A stretch of DNA of 5,084 bases, taken from contig JAFGTL010000366.1 in assembly GCA_016934125.1 (NCBI GenBank), forward strand, positions 1-5,084, given 5' to 3'. Source of the stretch: Candidatus Hydrogenedentota bacterium (GTDB lineage: Bacteria > Hydrogenedentota > Hydrogenedentia > Hydrogenedentales > SLHB01). Position numbers and translations under genes: made by a program. The notes beneath the pieces were generated by a model. The model made no database searches and had not been told where the DNA came from. It saw only the letters and a program-made list of their open reading frames with translations. Shown here one piece after another: positions 1 to 5,030 of this stretch; positions within the stretch are counted from its first letter, which is position 1, and each line of letters begins with the position of its first letter.

Positions 1-920
1 ACTGGGAGATCTGGAACGAGCCCAACATCGCATGGCAACCGGAGAAGCCCAACGCGGCCGACTACGTCAGATTCGTCGCGGAAACCGCCCCGGTCATCCG
101 AAAGGCCGTGCCGGAGGCTAAGATCATCGGAATCTCCTGCGGGCACATCAAGATGGAGTACATCCAGGGCTGCCTCGACAACGGGATTACCGACTACCTT
201 GACGTCATCTCCTACCACCCCTACCGCGCCTATCCGGAAGACGGCTACGAAGATGACATCGCAAAGATGCGCGCAGTGATAGGCGCCCACAACAAGAATA
301 TCGTCCTCTGGCAAGGCGAGAACGGTGCGCCGTCGCAGGGAGGACCCGAGAGCGTGGGCGCCTTGTCGAGCCTGCCCTGGACCGAGCCGGCCCAAGCCAA
401 ATGGCTACTCCGGCGCATCCTGACCGACCTGCGGCTTCAGATTCCCCTGACGAGCTACTTCCACACCGTCGATCTGGTAGGGTACCTGGGCAAGACCAAT
501 TTCAAAGGCCTTCTTCGGGGGACCGACTACACGTGCAAGCCGTCGTACTATGCCTACCAATGCCTTTGCGCCCTCTTTGACGCCGAGACACGCCCTGCAT
601 CCCTCTCCGCCACCCTCATCGACCGGGAGAAGGAGAAGCTCCAGGAAGCCGGATTTGCCCGCGGCGGCCATGCCCTCTACGCCTATTGGTACCCGGGCAA
701 CATGATCAATCCGTGGGAAGCGCAGGCTCTGTCCGTGCGGCTCACGTTCCCCGAGGGTGCCACAATCACCGACCCTGTACTCATCGATCCGCTTTCAGGG
801 AAGGCCTACAAGCCCGCGAACGTCGAGGTCGAGGAGGCGGGCCTTGTGGCACATGATCTGCCGCTCATGAATCACCCGCTCATCCTTACGGACAAAGCCC
901 TGGTCACCAGTTCGGAGTAG
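1..920 (+). CDS. Clan GH-A glycoside hydrolase, 5'-truncated by the window edge
   Basis: The reading frame is open from the window edge (first full codon at 3) to TAG at 918-920, giving 305 residues of a longer protein. The GTG at 108 is internal, because recognisable protein sequence continues upstream of it. The segment begins WEIWNEPN, the strand-4 signature of clan GH-A (TIM-barrel) hydrolases. Its Glu (partial residue 6, codon 18-20) is the expected acid/base. YHPY (about residues 71-74) fits the next barrel strands. LWQGENG places Glu at partial residue 106 (codon 318-320) as the likely nucleophile. The KPSYYAYQ segment closes the barrel, and roughly the last 100 residues look like the small beta-sandwich domain common after such barrels. 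The family (GH39-, GH5-like or an unclassified GH-A group) cannot be settled without the N-terminus, so substrate and secretion are unknown. It lies upstream of a sulfatase and a GH18 enzyme on the same strand. Confidence 0.85.
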   Translation, partial: WEIWNEPNIAWQPEKPNAADYVRFVAETAPVIRKAVPEAKIIGISCGHIKMEYIQGCLDNGITDYLDVISYHPYRAYPEDGYEDDIAKMRAVIGAHNKNIVLWQGENGAPSQGGPESVGALSSLPWTEPAQAKWLLRRILTDLRLQIPLTSYFHTVDLVGYLGKTNFKGLLRGTDYTCKPSYYAYQCLCALFDAETRPASLSATLIDREKEKLQEAGFARGGHALYAYWYPGNMINPWEAQALSVRLTFPEGATITDPVLIDPLSGKAYKPANVEVEEAGLVAHDLPLMNHPLILTDKALVTSSE

Positions 921-928
921 TCGCGACA

Positions 929-945
929 CGCCACCTTGGCGGGTG
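929..945 (+). terminator. Weak hairpin just after the first gene
   Basis: CGCCA (929-933) pairs with TGGCG (937-941) around a 3-nt loop, 8 nt after the stop codon. The sequence GGGTGCCTTTCCC follows. There is no proper T tract, so intrinsic termination is doubtful; it could be a 3'-end stabilising hairpin or chance. Confidence 0.2.
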
Positions 946-1196
946 CCTTTCCCAAAATCGGAAACCAGTTGAGTTCTGGATTGCGGGTTCGGAAATACAG
1001 CCGACCTCTTCGGCAGGCCACTTCGCTCCGCCCACCGCCGGCGACTTCGGACGCGCCGCCCTTCGCTGCCAGACGTTCTGGGGCGGGGCCGGTTGCATTG
1101 CCGCCCGTCGAACCGCTAGGCTCTGATCACTTCGCTCGGGCGGGCGCCGGCCCATGGGGCGCCAGGCCCGCCGCACTCCGGACGCGGAGAACCCGG

Positions 1197-1203
1197 AAGG
1201 AGG
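1197..1203 (+). promoter_or_regulatory. Shine-Dalgarno site of the sulfatase gene
   Basis: AAGGAGG lies 4 nt before the ATG at 1208. It is a near-perfect anti-16S match and decides the start over the in-frame ATG at 1154, which has no such site and would add 18 residues of low-complexity, non-conserved-looking sequence. Confidence 0.8.
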
Positions 1204-1207
1204 AGTC

Positions 1208-2629
1208 ATGGCCGATTCACGCCCCAACATCCTGTTCATCATGTCCGACGACCACGCCGCCCATGCCATGAGCTGTTACGGGAGCCGGATCAATCGCACC
1301 CCCAATCTGGATCGGATCGCCGAGGGCGGCATGCGGCTGGACAACTGCTTCTGCACGAACTCGATCTGCACGCCGAGCCGGGCCACCATCCTCGCCGGCA
1401 CCTACAACCACGTCAACGGCGTCACCACCCTCGCCACGCCCATGGACAACCGGCTCACCACCTTCCCGAAGCTGCTCCAGGGCGCCGGATACCAGACGTC
1501 CGTGTTCGGCAAATGGCATCTCGGCACCGGGCCCGAGCACTGCCCGACGGGGTTCGACGACTGGGCCGTGCTGCCCGGCCAGGGCTTCTACCACAACCCC
1601 GAGTTCATCTTCGCCGGGCCGGACGGCGGCACGCGCCGCATCGTGTCCGGCTACGTCACCGATCTCATTACGGACATGTGCCTCGATTGGCTCGGAAACC
1701 GCGACAGGGAGCGGCCCTTCTGCATGCTCTACCACCACAAGGCCCCCCACCGGCCGTGGTATCCGGACGAGAAACACGCCCACCTCTTCCTCAACGAAGA
1801 CGTGCCCGCGCCCGACACGCTCCACGACGACTACGAGAACCGGGCCTCCGCGGCCGCGGCCGCCGAGATGCGCGTAGGCGTGCACATGACGAGCACGGAC
1901 CTCAAGTGCGAAGTCCAGAAGGGCTTGTCCGAGCATGAGTTACGCGAATGGGCCTACCAGCGCTACATCAAGGACTACCTCCGCGTCGTGGCCAGCATCG
2001 ACGACAATGTCGGGCGCGTGCTCGATTACCTCGATGAGGAAGCACTGACGGACAACACCCTCGTCATCTACACCTCCGATCAGGGCTTCTTCCTCGGCGA
2101 TCACGGCTGGTATGACAAGCGGTGCATGTACGAGGAATCGCTCCGCATGCCCTTCATCGTCCGATACCCCAAGGAAATCGCCCCGGGCTCGGTGAACGAT
2201 GACATGGTGCTGAACGTCGATTTCGCGCCGTTGTTCCTCGATCTCGCCGGGGTGTCCGTGCCGGAGACGTTCCAGGGCCGCAGCATCCGCCCGCTCCTCC
2301 AGGGCGCCACACCCGCCGACTGGCGCCAGGCCATGTACTACCGCTACTGGATGCACAAGGAACACCACAACGTCTACGCCCACTACGGCATCCGCACGAG
2401 ACGCCACAAGCTCATCTATTACTACGCGGACGCGTTGGGACAGCCGGGCGCCATCGGCGAAACCTATGACCCCGAGTGGGAGTTGTTCGATCTCGAAACG
2501 GATCCGTACGAGTTGCGCAGCATCTACGGCGATCCGGCCAACGCGCCCCTGGTGCGCGAACTCAAAGACGAAATGCACCGGCTACAGGCCGAAGTCGGCG
2601 ATGAACGGTACGTGAAGGACACCGACTGA
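1208..2629 (+). CDS. Type I (formylglycine-dependent) sulfatase, family S1
   Basis: This enzyme should hydrolyse a sulfate ester, most likely on a carbohydrate. It is 473 residues, normal for the family. RPNILFIMSDD (5-15) carries the first metal-binding Asp pair (14-15). CTPSRATILAG starts at Cys54, the C-x-P-S-R signature whose Cys is converted to formylglycine by a separate maturation enzyme not present in this window. GKWHLG (101-106) supplies the usual Lys and His. KAPHRPW has His181. TSDQGFFLGDHG (289-300) has the second metal ligand pair Asp291-Gln292, followed by Lys304. The C-terminal part with YGIRTRRHKLIYYY (393-406) and ELFDLETDPYE is the usual sulfatase C-terminal subdomain. The GTYNHVNG, KAPHRPW and DDYENRA segments recall N-acetylglucosamine-6-O-sulfatases (subfamily S1_11), from memory only. 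No signal peptide is visible, unlike the downstream GH18 protein. The start is set by a strong ribosome binding site. Confidence 0.93.
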   Translation: MADSRPNILFIMSDDHAAHAMSCYGSRINRTPNLDRIAEGGMRLDNCFCTNSICTPSRATILAGTYNHVNGVTTLATPMDNRLTTFPKLLQGAGYQTSVFGKWHLGTGPEHCPTGFDDWAVLPGQGFYHNPEFIFAGPDGGTRRIVSGYVTDLITDMCLDWLGNRDRERPFCMLYHHKAPHRPWYPDEKHAHLFLNEDVPAPDTLHDDYENRASAAAAAEMRVGVHMTSTDLKCEVQKGLSEHELREWAYQRYIKDYLRVVASIDDNVGRVLDYLDEEALTDNTLVIYTSDQGFFLGDHGWYDKRCMYEESLRMPFIVRYPKEIAPGSVNDDMVLNVDFAPLFLDLAGVSVPETFQGRSIRPLLQGATPADWRQAMYYRYWMHKEHHNVYAHYGIRTRRHKLIYYYADALGQPGAIGETYDPEWELFDLETDPYELRSIYGDPANAPLVRELKDEMHRLQAEVGDERYVKDTD

Positions 2630-2683
2630 GCGCCGCGCGAGCACGCGGGAACCCGCACCAACCCAATGGGCGATGCCAGATAC

Positions 2684-2689
2684 GAGGAG
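2684..2689 (+). promoter_or_regulatory. Shine-Dalgarno site of the GH18 gene
   Basis: GAGGAG ends 8 nt before the GTG at 2698. It supports the GTG start, which is also the one that yields a complete signal peptide. Confidence 0.7.
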
Positions 2690-2697
2690 AAACTCAC

Positions 2698-3744
2698 GTG
2701 AGAAGTGGACGATTGAGTGTACTTGCGCGATGGACGGCGGCAGCCGTGGCGCTGGTTGTTGTGGCCCGGGTTGGATACGGGGCCGAGCCGCCCGCGGAGG
2801 GTAAGCGCATCTCGCCATGGTTCGTCTACAAGAACGAGCAGAGCATTGAGCGATTGAGGCCGGTGGCCGACTTGATCGACTCGATCAGCGTGTGCGGCGA
2901 CGCGCCGGCCACCTTCGTCGCCGAGTGCCACGCCCTCGGCATGCAGGTGTACAAACTCGTCGGCGGCAAACCCGAGGCCTTCGATACCGAAGCCCACCGG
3001 CAGGCCACAATCGCCGACTACGTACGCCTCTGCGAGGGCCGGGGATACGACGGGATCGATCTCGACTTCGAGGGGTTCGACGCCTCGCTCCGCGATGCCT
3101 ACGGCACACTGATGCGGGATGCGTCGCGCGAACTCCACCGGCGCGGCAAGAAACTGAGCATCTGCGTGAGCTACATGATGTCCACACGCAGAACGGCCGA
3201 GGCGTCCCGCATGGGCGAGTTCTACGATCCGGCCGTGATCGCCGACACCTGCGACGTCGTGCGCGTCATGTGCTACGACATGTACAGCCTCTCGGGCGGC
3301 GCCGTCGGGCCCGTCAGCACACAGCCCTGGGCCAAGGACGCCATGAAGTACTGGATGCAGCATGTGCCCCGCGAACGCCTCGTCATGGGGCTGCCCGCGT
3401 ATTCGGGCGACTTCGAACTCGCCGTGAACGGCGCCGAGAAGCGCGTGTACTCCGATCCGGCCCCCGATGTCCCGGAAGGCACGGCCGTCCAGCGCGTCTG
3501 GTTGCCCTACGAGCAGGTGAACTCATACCTCTACCAAGACGCGGACGCCCACATGCACGTCTATTACGCCAGCGATGCCGCGAGCACCCGCGCCCACCTC
3601 GAAACGGCCGAACGCCTCGGCATCACCTGCATCGGGTTCTGGCATTTCGAGGCCGTCACGCCCGAGATGTGGGACGTGGTGCGCACCTGGCACGCCAACG
3701 GCCTGGCCGACGACGCGGCGAGTTGGTGGCTCGTCTTCCCATAG
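2698..3744 (+). CDS. Secreted GH18-family glycoside hydrolase
   Basis: A 348-residue protein starting at GTG. Residues 1-29 form a Sec signal peptide: arginines at 2, 5 and 11, a hydrophobic stretch at about 13-25, and a Y-G-A cleavage site before Glu30. The mature part reads as a GH18 TIM barrel. DGIDLDFE (118-125) is the DxxDxDxE signature, with Glu125 the proton donor and Asp121/Asp123 supporting the substrate-assisted mechanism. VMCYDMY (190-196) has the Met-Tyr-Asp of strand 6. GLPAY (231-235) matches the next strand, and GFWHFE (313-318) supplies the conserved Trp315 at the end of the barrel. GH18 contains chitinases and endo-beta-N-acetylglucosaminidases, and both act on N-acetylhexosamine linkages; which applies here is not visible. 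There is no chitin-binding or LysM domain. It starts 68 nt after the sulfatase stop and is probably in the same transcript. The C-terminus ends unusually in WWLVFP, just before a hairpin. Confidence 0.9.
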   Translation: MRSGRLSVLARWTAAAVALVVVARVGYGAEPPAEGKRISPWFVYKNEQSIERLRPVADLIDSISVCGDAPATFVAECHALGMQVYKLVGGKPEAFDTEAHRQATIADYVRLCEGRGYDGIDLDFEGFDASLRDAYGTLMRDASRELHRRGKKLSICVSYMMSTRRTAEASRMGEFYDPAVIADTCDVVRVMCYDMYSLSGGAVGPVSTQPWAKDAMKYWMQHVPRERLVMGLPAYSGDFELAVNGAEKRVYSDPAPDVPEGTAVQRVWLPYEQVNSYLYQDADAHMHVYYASDAASTRAHLETAERLGITCIGFWHFEAVTPEMWDVVRTWHANGLADDAASWWLVFP

Positions 3745-3769
3745 GCGCGCCACGGTTTTGGCGTGCGCC
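3744..3769. terminator. GC-rich hairpin at the end of the GH18 gene
   Basis: GGCGC (3744-3748) pairs with GCGCC (3765-3769) and GCCA (3749-3752) with TGGC (3759-3762), leaving a 2-nt bulge at 3763-3764 and a loop ending in TTT. The stem begins on the last base of the stop codon. No T run follows, so it may act as a Rho-type end point or a 3' stabilising hairpin rather than a classic intrinsic terminator. Confidence 0.4.
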
Positions 3770-3774
3770 GCGGC

Positions 3775-3819
3775 CCGAACTGCGGCTGCTCAACGAGGTA
3801 GACGTTTGCCGCGGTTCGG
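3775..3819. terminator. 12-bp inverted repeat between convergent genes
   Basis: CCGAACTGCGGC (3775-3786) pairs with GCCGCGGTTCGG (3808-3819) over 12 positions, 11 Watson-Crick plus one T-G, around a 21-nt loop. It lies between the GH18 stop and the stop of the minus-strand gene. Being nearly symmetric, it can form in transcripts from either side. On the plus strand the three T bases at 3805-3807 are in the loop, not after the stem, so intrinsic termination is not proven. Confidence 0.45.
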
Positions 3820-3835
3820 ACACATCGTGCCGGGC

Positions 3836-4501
3836 TCACACCGCGTCGATGAATCGCTCCACGCGGCAGTGCCATCGGGCCTGCCGGAGCGATTCGGGCA
3901 GATCGCCCGCGTTCCGGATCTCGAAACGGATCGAGATCCGAGACGCGTCCTCCGGCACCGCAAAGCACGGCCCAAGACCGAACACGGCCAGATCGATCCC
4001 GGTTGCCGCATTCGTGATCGGCCAGGGGAGGGCCATGTCCGGCTGCCTCGATACTACGGCCGCGTTGTCGCGGTGACGCTGCACCTCGCGCGCAAGCGTT
4101 TCTGCCGACACGGGACACGTGGTGGTTTCCCCGGCGATCCGTTCGACAGATCCGGCAACATGCCTCTCCACGGACAGTGAGATCTGAAGGGCCACCTCCT
4201 CAAACGGCGGCATGTCGGCAGGCGGCTCCACGGCCAGAGTGCAGATGTACATGCCTGCCGGCAGGACGAGGGAGAAGGCCTGTGCCGCGTCGTCCGCGTC
4301 AGAGATGACGAGAGGCACATCCACCAGGAATGCCTGGTTCGGGGCATACATAGCGCAAAGCGAGAGCCCGAATCCCAACACGACAGCGGCAACCAATGCC
4401 ACCATGCCGCCGGCGACGATGGCCGGAGTCACCCATGGCCGTATCCGCCGTGGCTCCGGCGGCCCCACGCCCCCTGCCTTGCTCTCCTGCGACGAGTTCA
4501 A
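3836..4501 (-). CDS. Hypothetical protein with one N-terminal membrane segment
   Basis: I do not recognise this 221-residue protein. Reading on the minus strand it starts at TTG (4501-4499) and ends at TGA (3838-3836). The first 22 residues are polar with PRRIRP (17-22). Then comes a single hydrophobic span at about 24-51. By the positive-inside rule the N-terminus is cytoplasmic and the remaining 170 residues lie outside the membrane. The outer part alternates hydrophobic and polar residues (for example FLVDVPLVISDA and ISIRFEIRNAG), suggesting a beta-rich fold, with cysteines at 87, 129, 179 and 212. Codons are GC-rich at third positions, as expected for a real gene here. No ATG lies near the start; GTG at residue 12 and ATG at residue 33 are alternatives, and the latter would cut the membrane segment. 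It converges on the GH18 gene, so it is a separate unit. Confidence 0.7.
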   Translation of the reverse strand: MNSSQESKAGGVGPPEPRRIRPWVTPAIVAGGMVALVAAVVLGFGLSLCAMYAPNQAFLVDVPLVISDADDAAQAFSLVLPAGMYICTLAVEPPADMPPFEEVALQISLSVERHVAGSVERIAGETTTCPVSAETLAREVQRHRDNAAVVSRQPDMALPWPITNAATGIDLAVFGLGPCFAVPEDASRISIRFEIRNAGDLPESLRQARWHCRVERFIDAV

Positions 4502-4508
4502 GCCTGCT

Positions 4509-4513
4509 CTCCC
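4509..4513 (-). promoter_or_regulatory. Possible Shine-Dalgarno site for the TTG start
   Basis: On the minus strand GGGAG lies 7 nt before the TTG at 4501. A stronger-looking GGGGGAGGA (4527-4519) is 17 nt away, too far for this start, and has no start codon at normal spacing in the frame. The start is therefore only moderately certain. Confidence 0.45.
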
Positions 4514-4603
4514 AGTAGTCCTCCCCCGGAAATCATCCGGTGCCCCTCCGAGCGGCAGAGCCGAGGGTGCTCACCCCACACGCGGCCTACTCCTTCCCCG
4601 CCT

Positions 4604-4639
4604 GGGCAAAGCCCTTGCCCGCCCGGCCCCCCGAAGGGG
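4604..4639. repeat. Two short GC-rich hairpins upstream of the minus-strand gene
   Basis: GGGCAA (4604-4609) pairs with TTGCCC (4615-4620). CCCC (4629-4632) pairs with GGGG (4636-4639) around GAA; read on the minus strand the latter is a C(UUCG)G-type tetraloop, one of the most stable RNA loops. They lie about 100-140 nt upstream of the minus-strand start and could be part of its 5' leader. Confidence 0.45.
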
Positions 4640-4656
4640 TGCAACAACCCGTCCAG

Positions 4657-4716
4657 CCCGGGGTCAGCGTGTGCCCGAGGGCGTGAAACGCCCGAAGGGC
4701 ACACCGCCACCCCGGG
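4657..4716. repeat. 60-nt extended inverted repeat
   Basis: The segment folds along its whole length. CCCGGGGT (4657-4664) pairs with ACCCCGGG (4709-4716), GC (4667-4668) with GC (4706-4707), GTGTGCCC (4669-4676) with GGGCACAC (4697-4704), and GGGCGT (4679-4684) with ACGCCC (4688-4693). The tip loop is GAA. That is 24 base pairs with only small internal loops. On the minus strand the inner parts can also form GCCC-UUCG-type local hairpins. There is no T tract on either side. Confidence 0.75.
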
Positions 4717-4739
4717 ATCACGACACCCCTACGCCTCGC

Positions 4740-4859
4740 GAACTCTGAAAGAGCTCGCGAACTGAACTCTGGAAGAGTTCGCGAACTGAACTCTGGAAGA
4801 GTTCGCGAACTGAACTCTGGAAGAGTTCGCGAACTGAACTCTGGAAGAGTTCGCGAACT
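4740..4859. repeat. Tandem array, five 24-bp units with nested palindromes
   Basis: Units are at 4740-4763, 4764-4787, 4788-4811, 4812-4835 and 4836-4859. The last four are identical; the first differs at its 9th and 15th bases (A for G, C for T). Each standard unit begins GAACTCT, passes through GGA to AGAGTTC, and ends GCGAACT. It therefore contains a 7-bp hairpin (GAACTCT/AGAGTTC) overlapping a perfect 12-bp palindrome AGTTCGCGAACT. There are no spacers between units. The array starts and ends with TCGCGAACT (4736-4744 and 4851-4859). Function is unknown: candidates are a binding-site array, a satellite that expands by slippage, or a small mobile palindrome. Confidence 0.95.
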
Positions 4860-4883
4860 CCCGTCGGGTTCGGCGGCCCGTTC

Positions 4884-4972
4884 CCCTCTGTGCCAGAATG
4901 ATTGAGACAGCCTCCTTGCAGGGATTAGAGTGTAGGGCAAGGAGGCTGTCTCAATCATTCTGGCACAGAGGG
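4884..4972. repeat. Perfect 36-bp inverted repeat with a 17-nt loop
   Basis: The left arm 4884-4919 (starting CCCTCTGTGCCAG, ending CCTCCTTGC) is the exact reverse complement of the right arm 4937-4972. The centre is 17 nt (4920-4936). Pairing stops at 4883/4973. I see no target-site duplication in the flanks and no T run after either arm. The length (89 bp) and perfect arms fit a very small MITE-like element or a solo pair of transposon ends; a long hairpin RNA is the alternative. Confidence 0.9.
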
Positions 4973-5010
4973 TGGGGCGGTTTCGTTTGGTTGCGGCTAT
5001 GCTGCGCCAG

Positions 5011-5030
5011 GTCCATTGGTGTCCGTTCGT
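5011..5030 (+). repeat. Degenerate 10-nt direct repeat near the right edge
   Basis: GTCCATTGGT (5011-5020) is followed directly by GTCCGTTCGT (5021-5030), 8 of 10 identical, and then GGTTGATC. A related word, ATCCGTGGTCC, occurs at 5064-5074. From memory, similar TCCATTCGTG-type strings recur between genes in some planctomycete-like genomes, but this was not checked. Confidence 0.4.

Larger units (their letters stand above)
921..1207. other. Spacer and leader between the GH-A gene and the sulfatase
   Basis: I see no gene in these 287 nt. They hold several short hairpins: GCCGA/TCGGC at 1000-1014 and CCAGA/TCTGG at 1069-1081. A palindrome-rich stretch at 1143-1163 has GGCGCC on both sides of CCCATGGG. 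The 10-mer CACTTCGCTC occurs twice (1019-1028 and 1128-1137). The length leaves room for a separate promoter for the sulfatase gene, but I find no convincing -35/-10 pair. Confidence 0.5.

Noticed and set aside
1093..1122. Sigma-70-type promoter TTGCAT / TAGGCT with an 18-nt spacer before the sulfatase
   Set aside because: Each box matches only about half of the consensus, which is expected by chance in 287 nt.
1154..1207. Earlier ATG for the sulfatase at 1154
   Set aside because: It adds 18 residues without family resemblance, lies within a palindrome-rich stretch and lacks a Shine-Dalgarno site, whereas AAGGAGG precedes 1208.
1217..3363. Long minus-strand frames antisense to the sulfatase and GH18 genes
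   Set aside because: They mirror third-position GC of the real genes, and their products are low-complexity Val/Gly/His/Arg-rich sequences without domains.
3808..3835. tRNA-like T-arm because of GGTTCGG
   Set aside because: No acceptor or anticodon arms could be placed around it, and the bases are better explained by the 12-bp inverted repeat.
2892..4076. Long plus-strand frame shifted against the GH18 gene
   Set aside because: The product is extremely rich in Arg and Pro with no motifs, typical of a shadow frame in GC-rich coding DNA, and it overlaps a gene with intact catalytic motifs.
4350..4366. Lipoprotein signal at Cys49 of the minus-strand protein
   Set aside because: The residues before the Cys are L-S-L, lacking the small residue needed at -1, and the hydrophobic stretch is long enough to be a membrane anchor.
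4212..4748. Plus-strand frame across the membrane-protein gene and the repeats
   Set aside because: It is antisense to the more convincing minus-strand gene and its second half is hairpin-derived Pro/Arg/Gly sequence.
4740..4859. CRISPR array
   Set aside because: The units are directly adjacent with no variable spacers, and no cas gene is in the window.
4587..4958. Minus-strand open frame encoding repeated SSRTLPEF octapeptides
   Set aside because: A 24-nt unit is 8 codons, so any stop-free frame stays open through the array. The start lies inside the 36-bp inverted repeat and the rest is the GC hairpin region; no ribosome site or domain supports it.
4884..4972. Intrinsic terminator
   Set aside because: The stem is far longer than usual and neither side has a T run; no gene ends next to it.
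4884..4972. Integron attC site
   Set aside because: attC arms are imperfect and carry RYYYAAC/GTTRRRY core sites; these arms are perfect and lack such cores.
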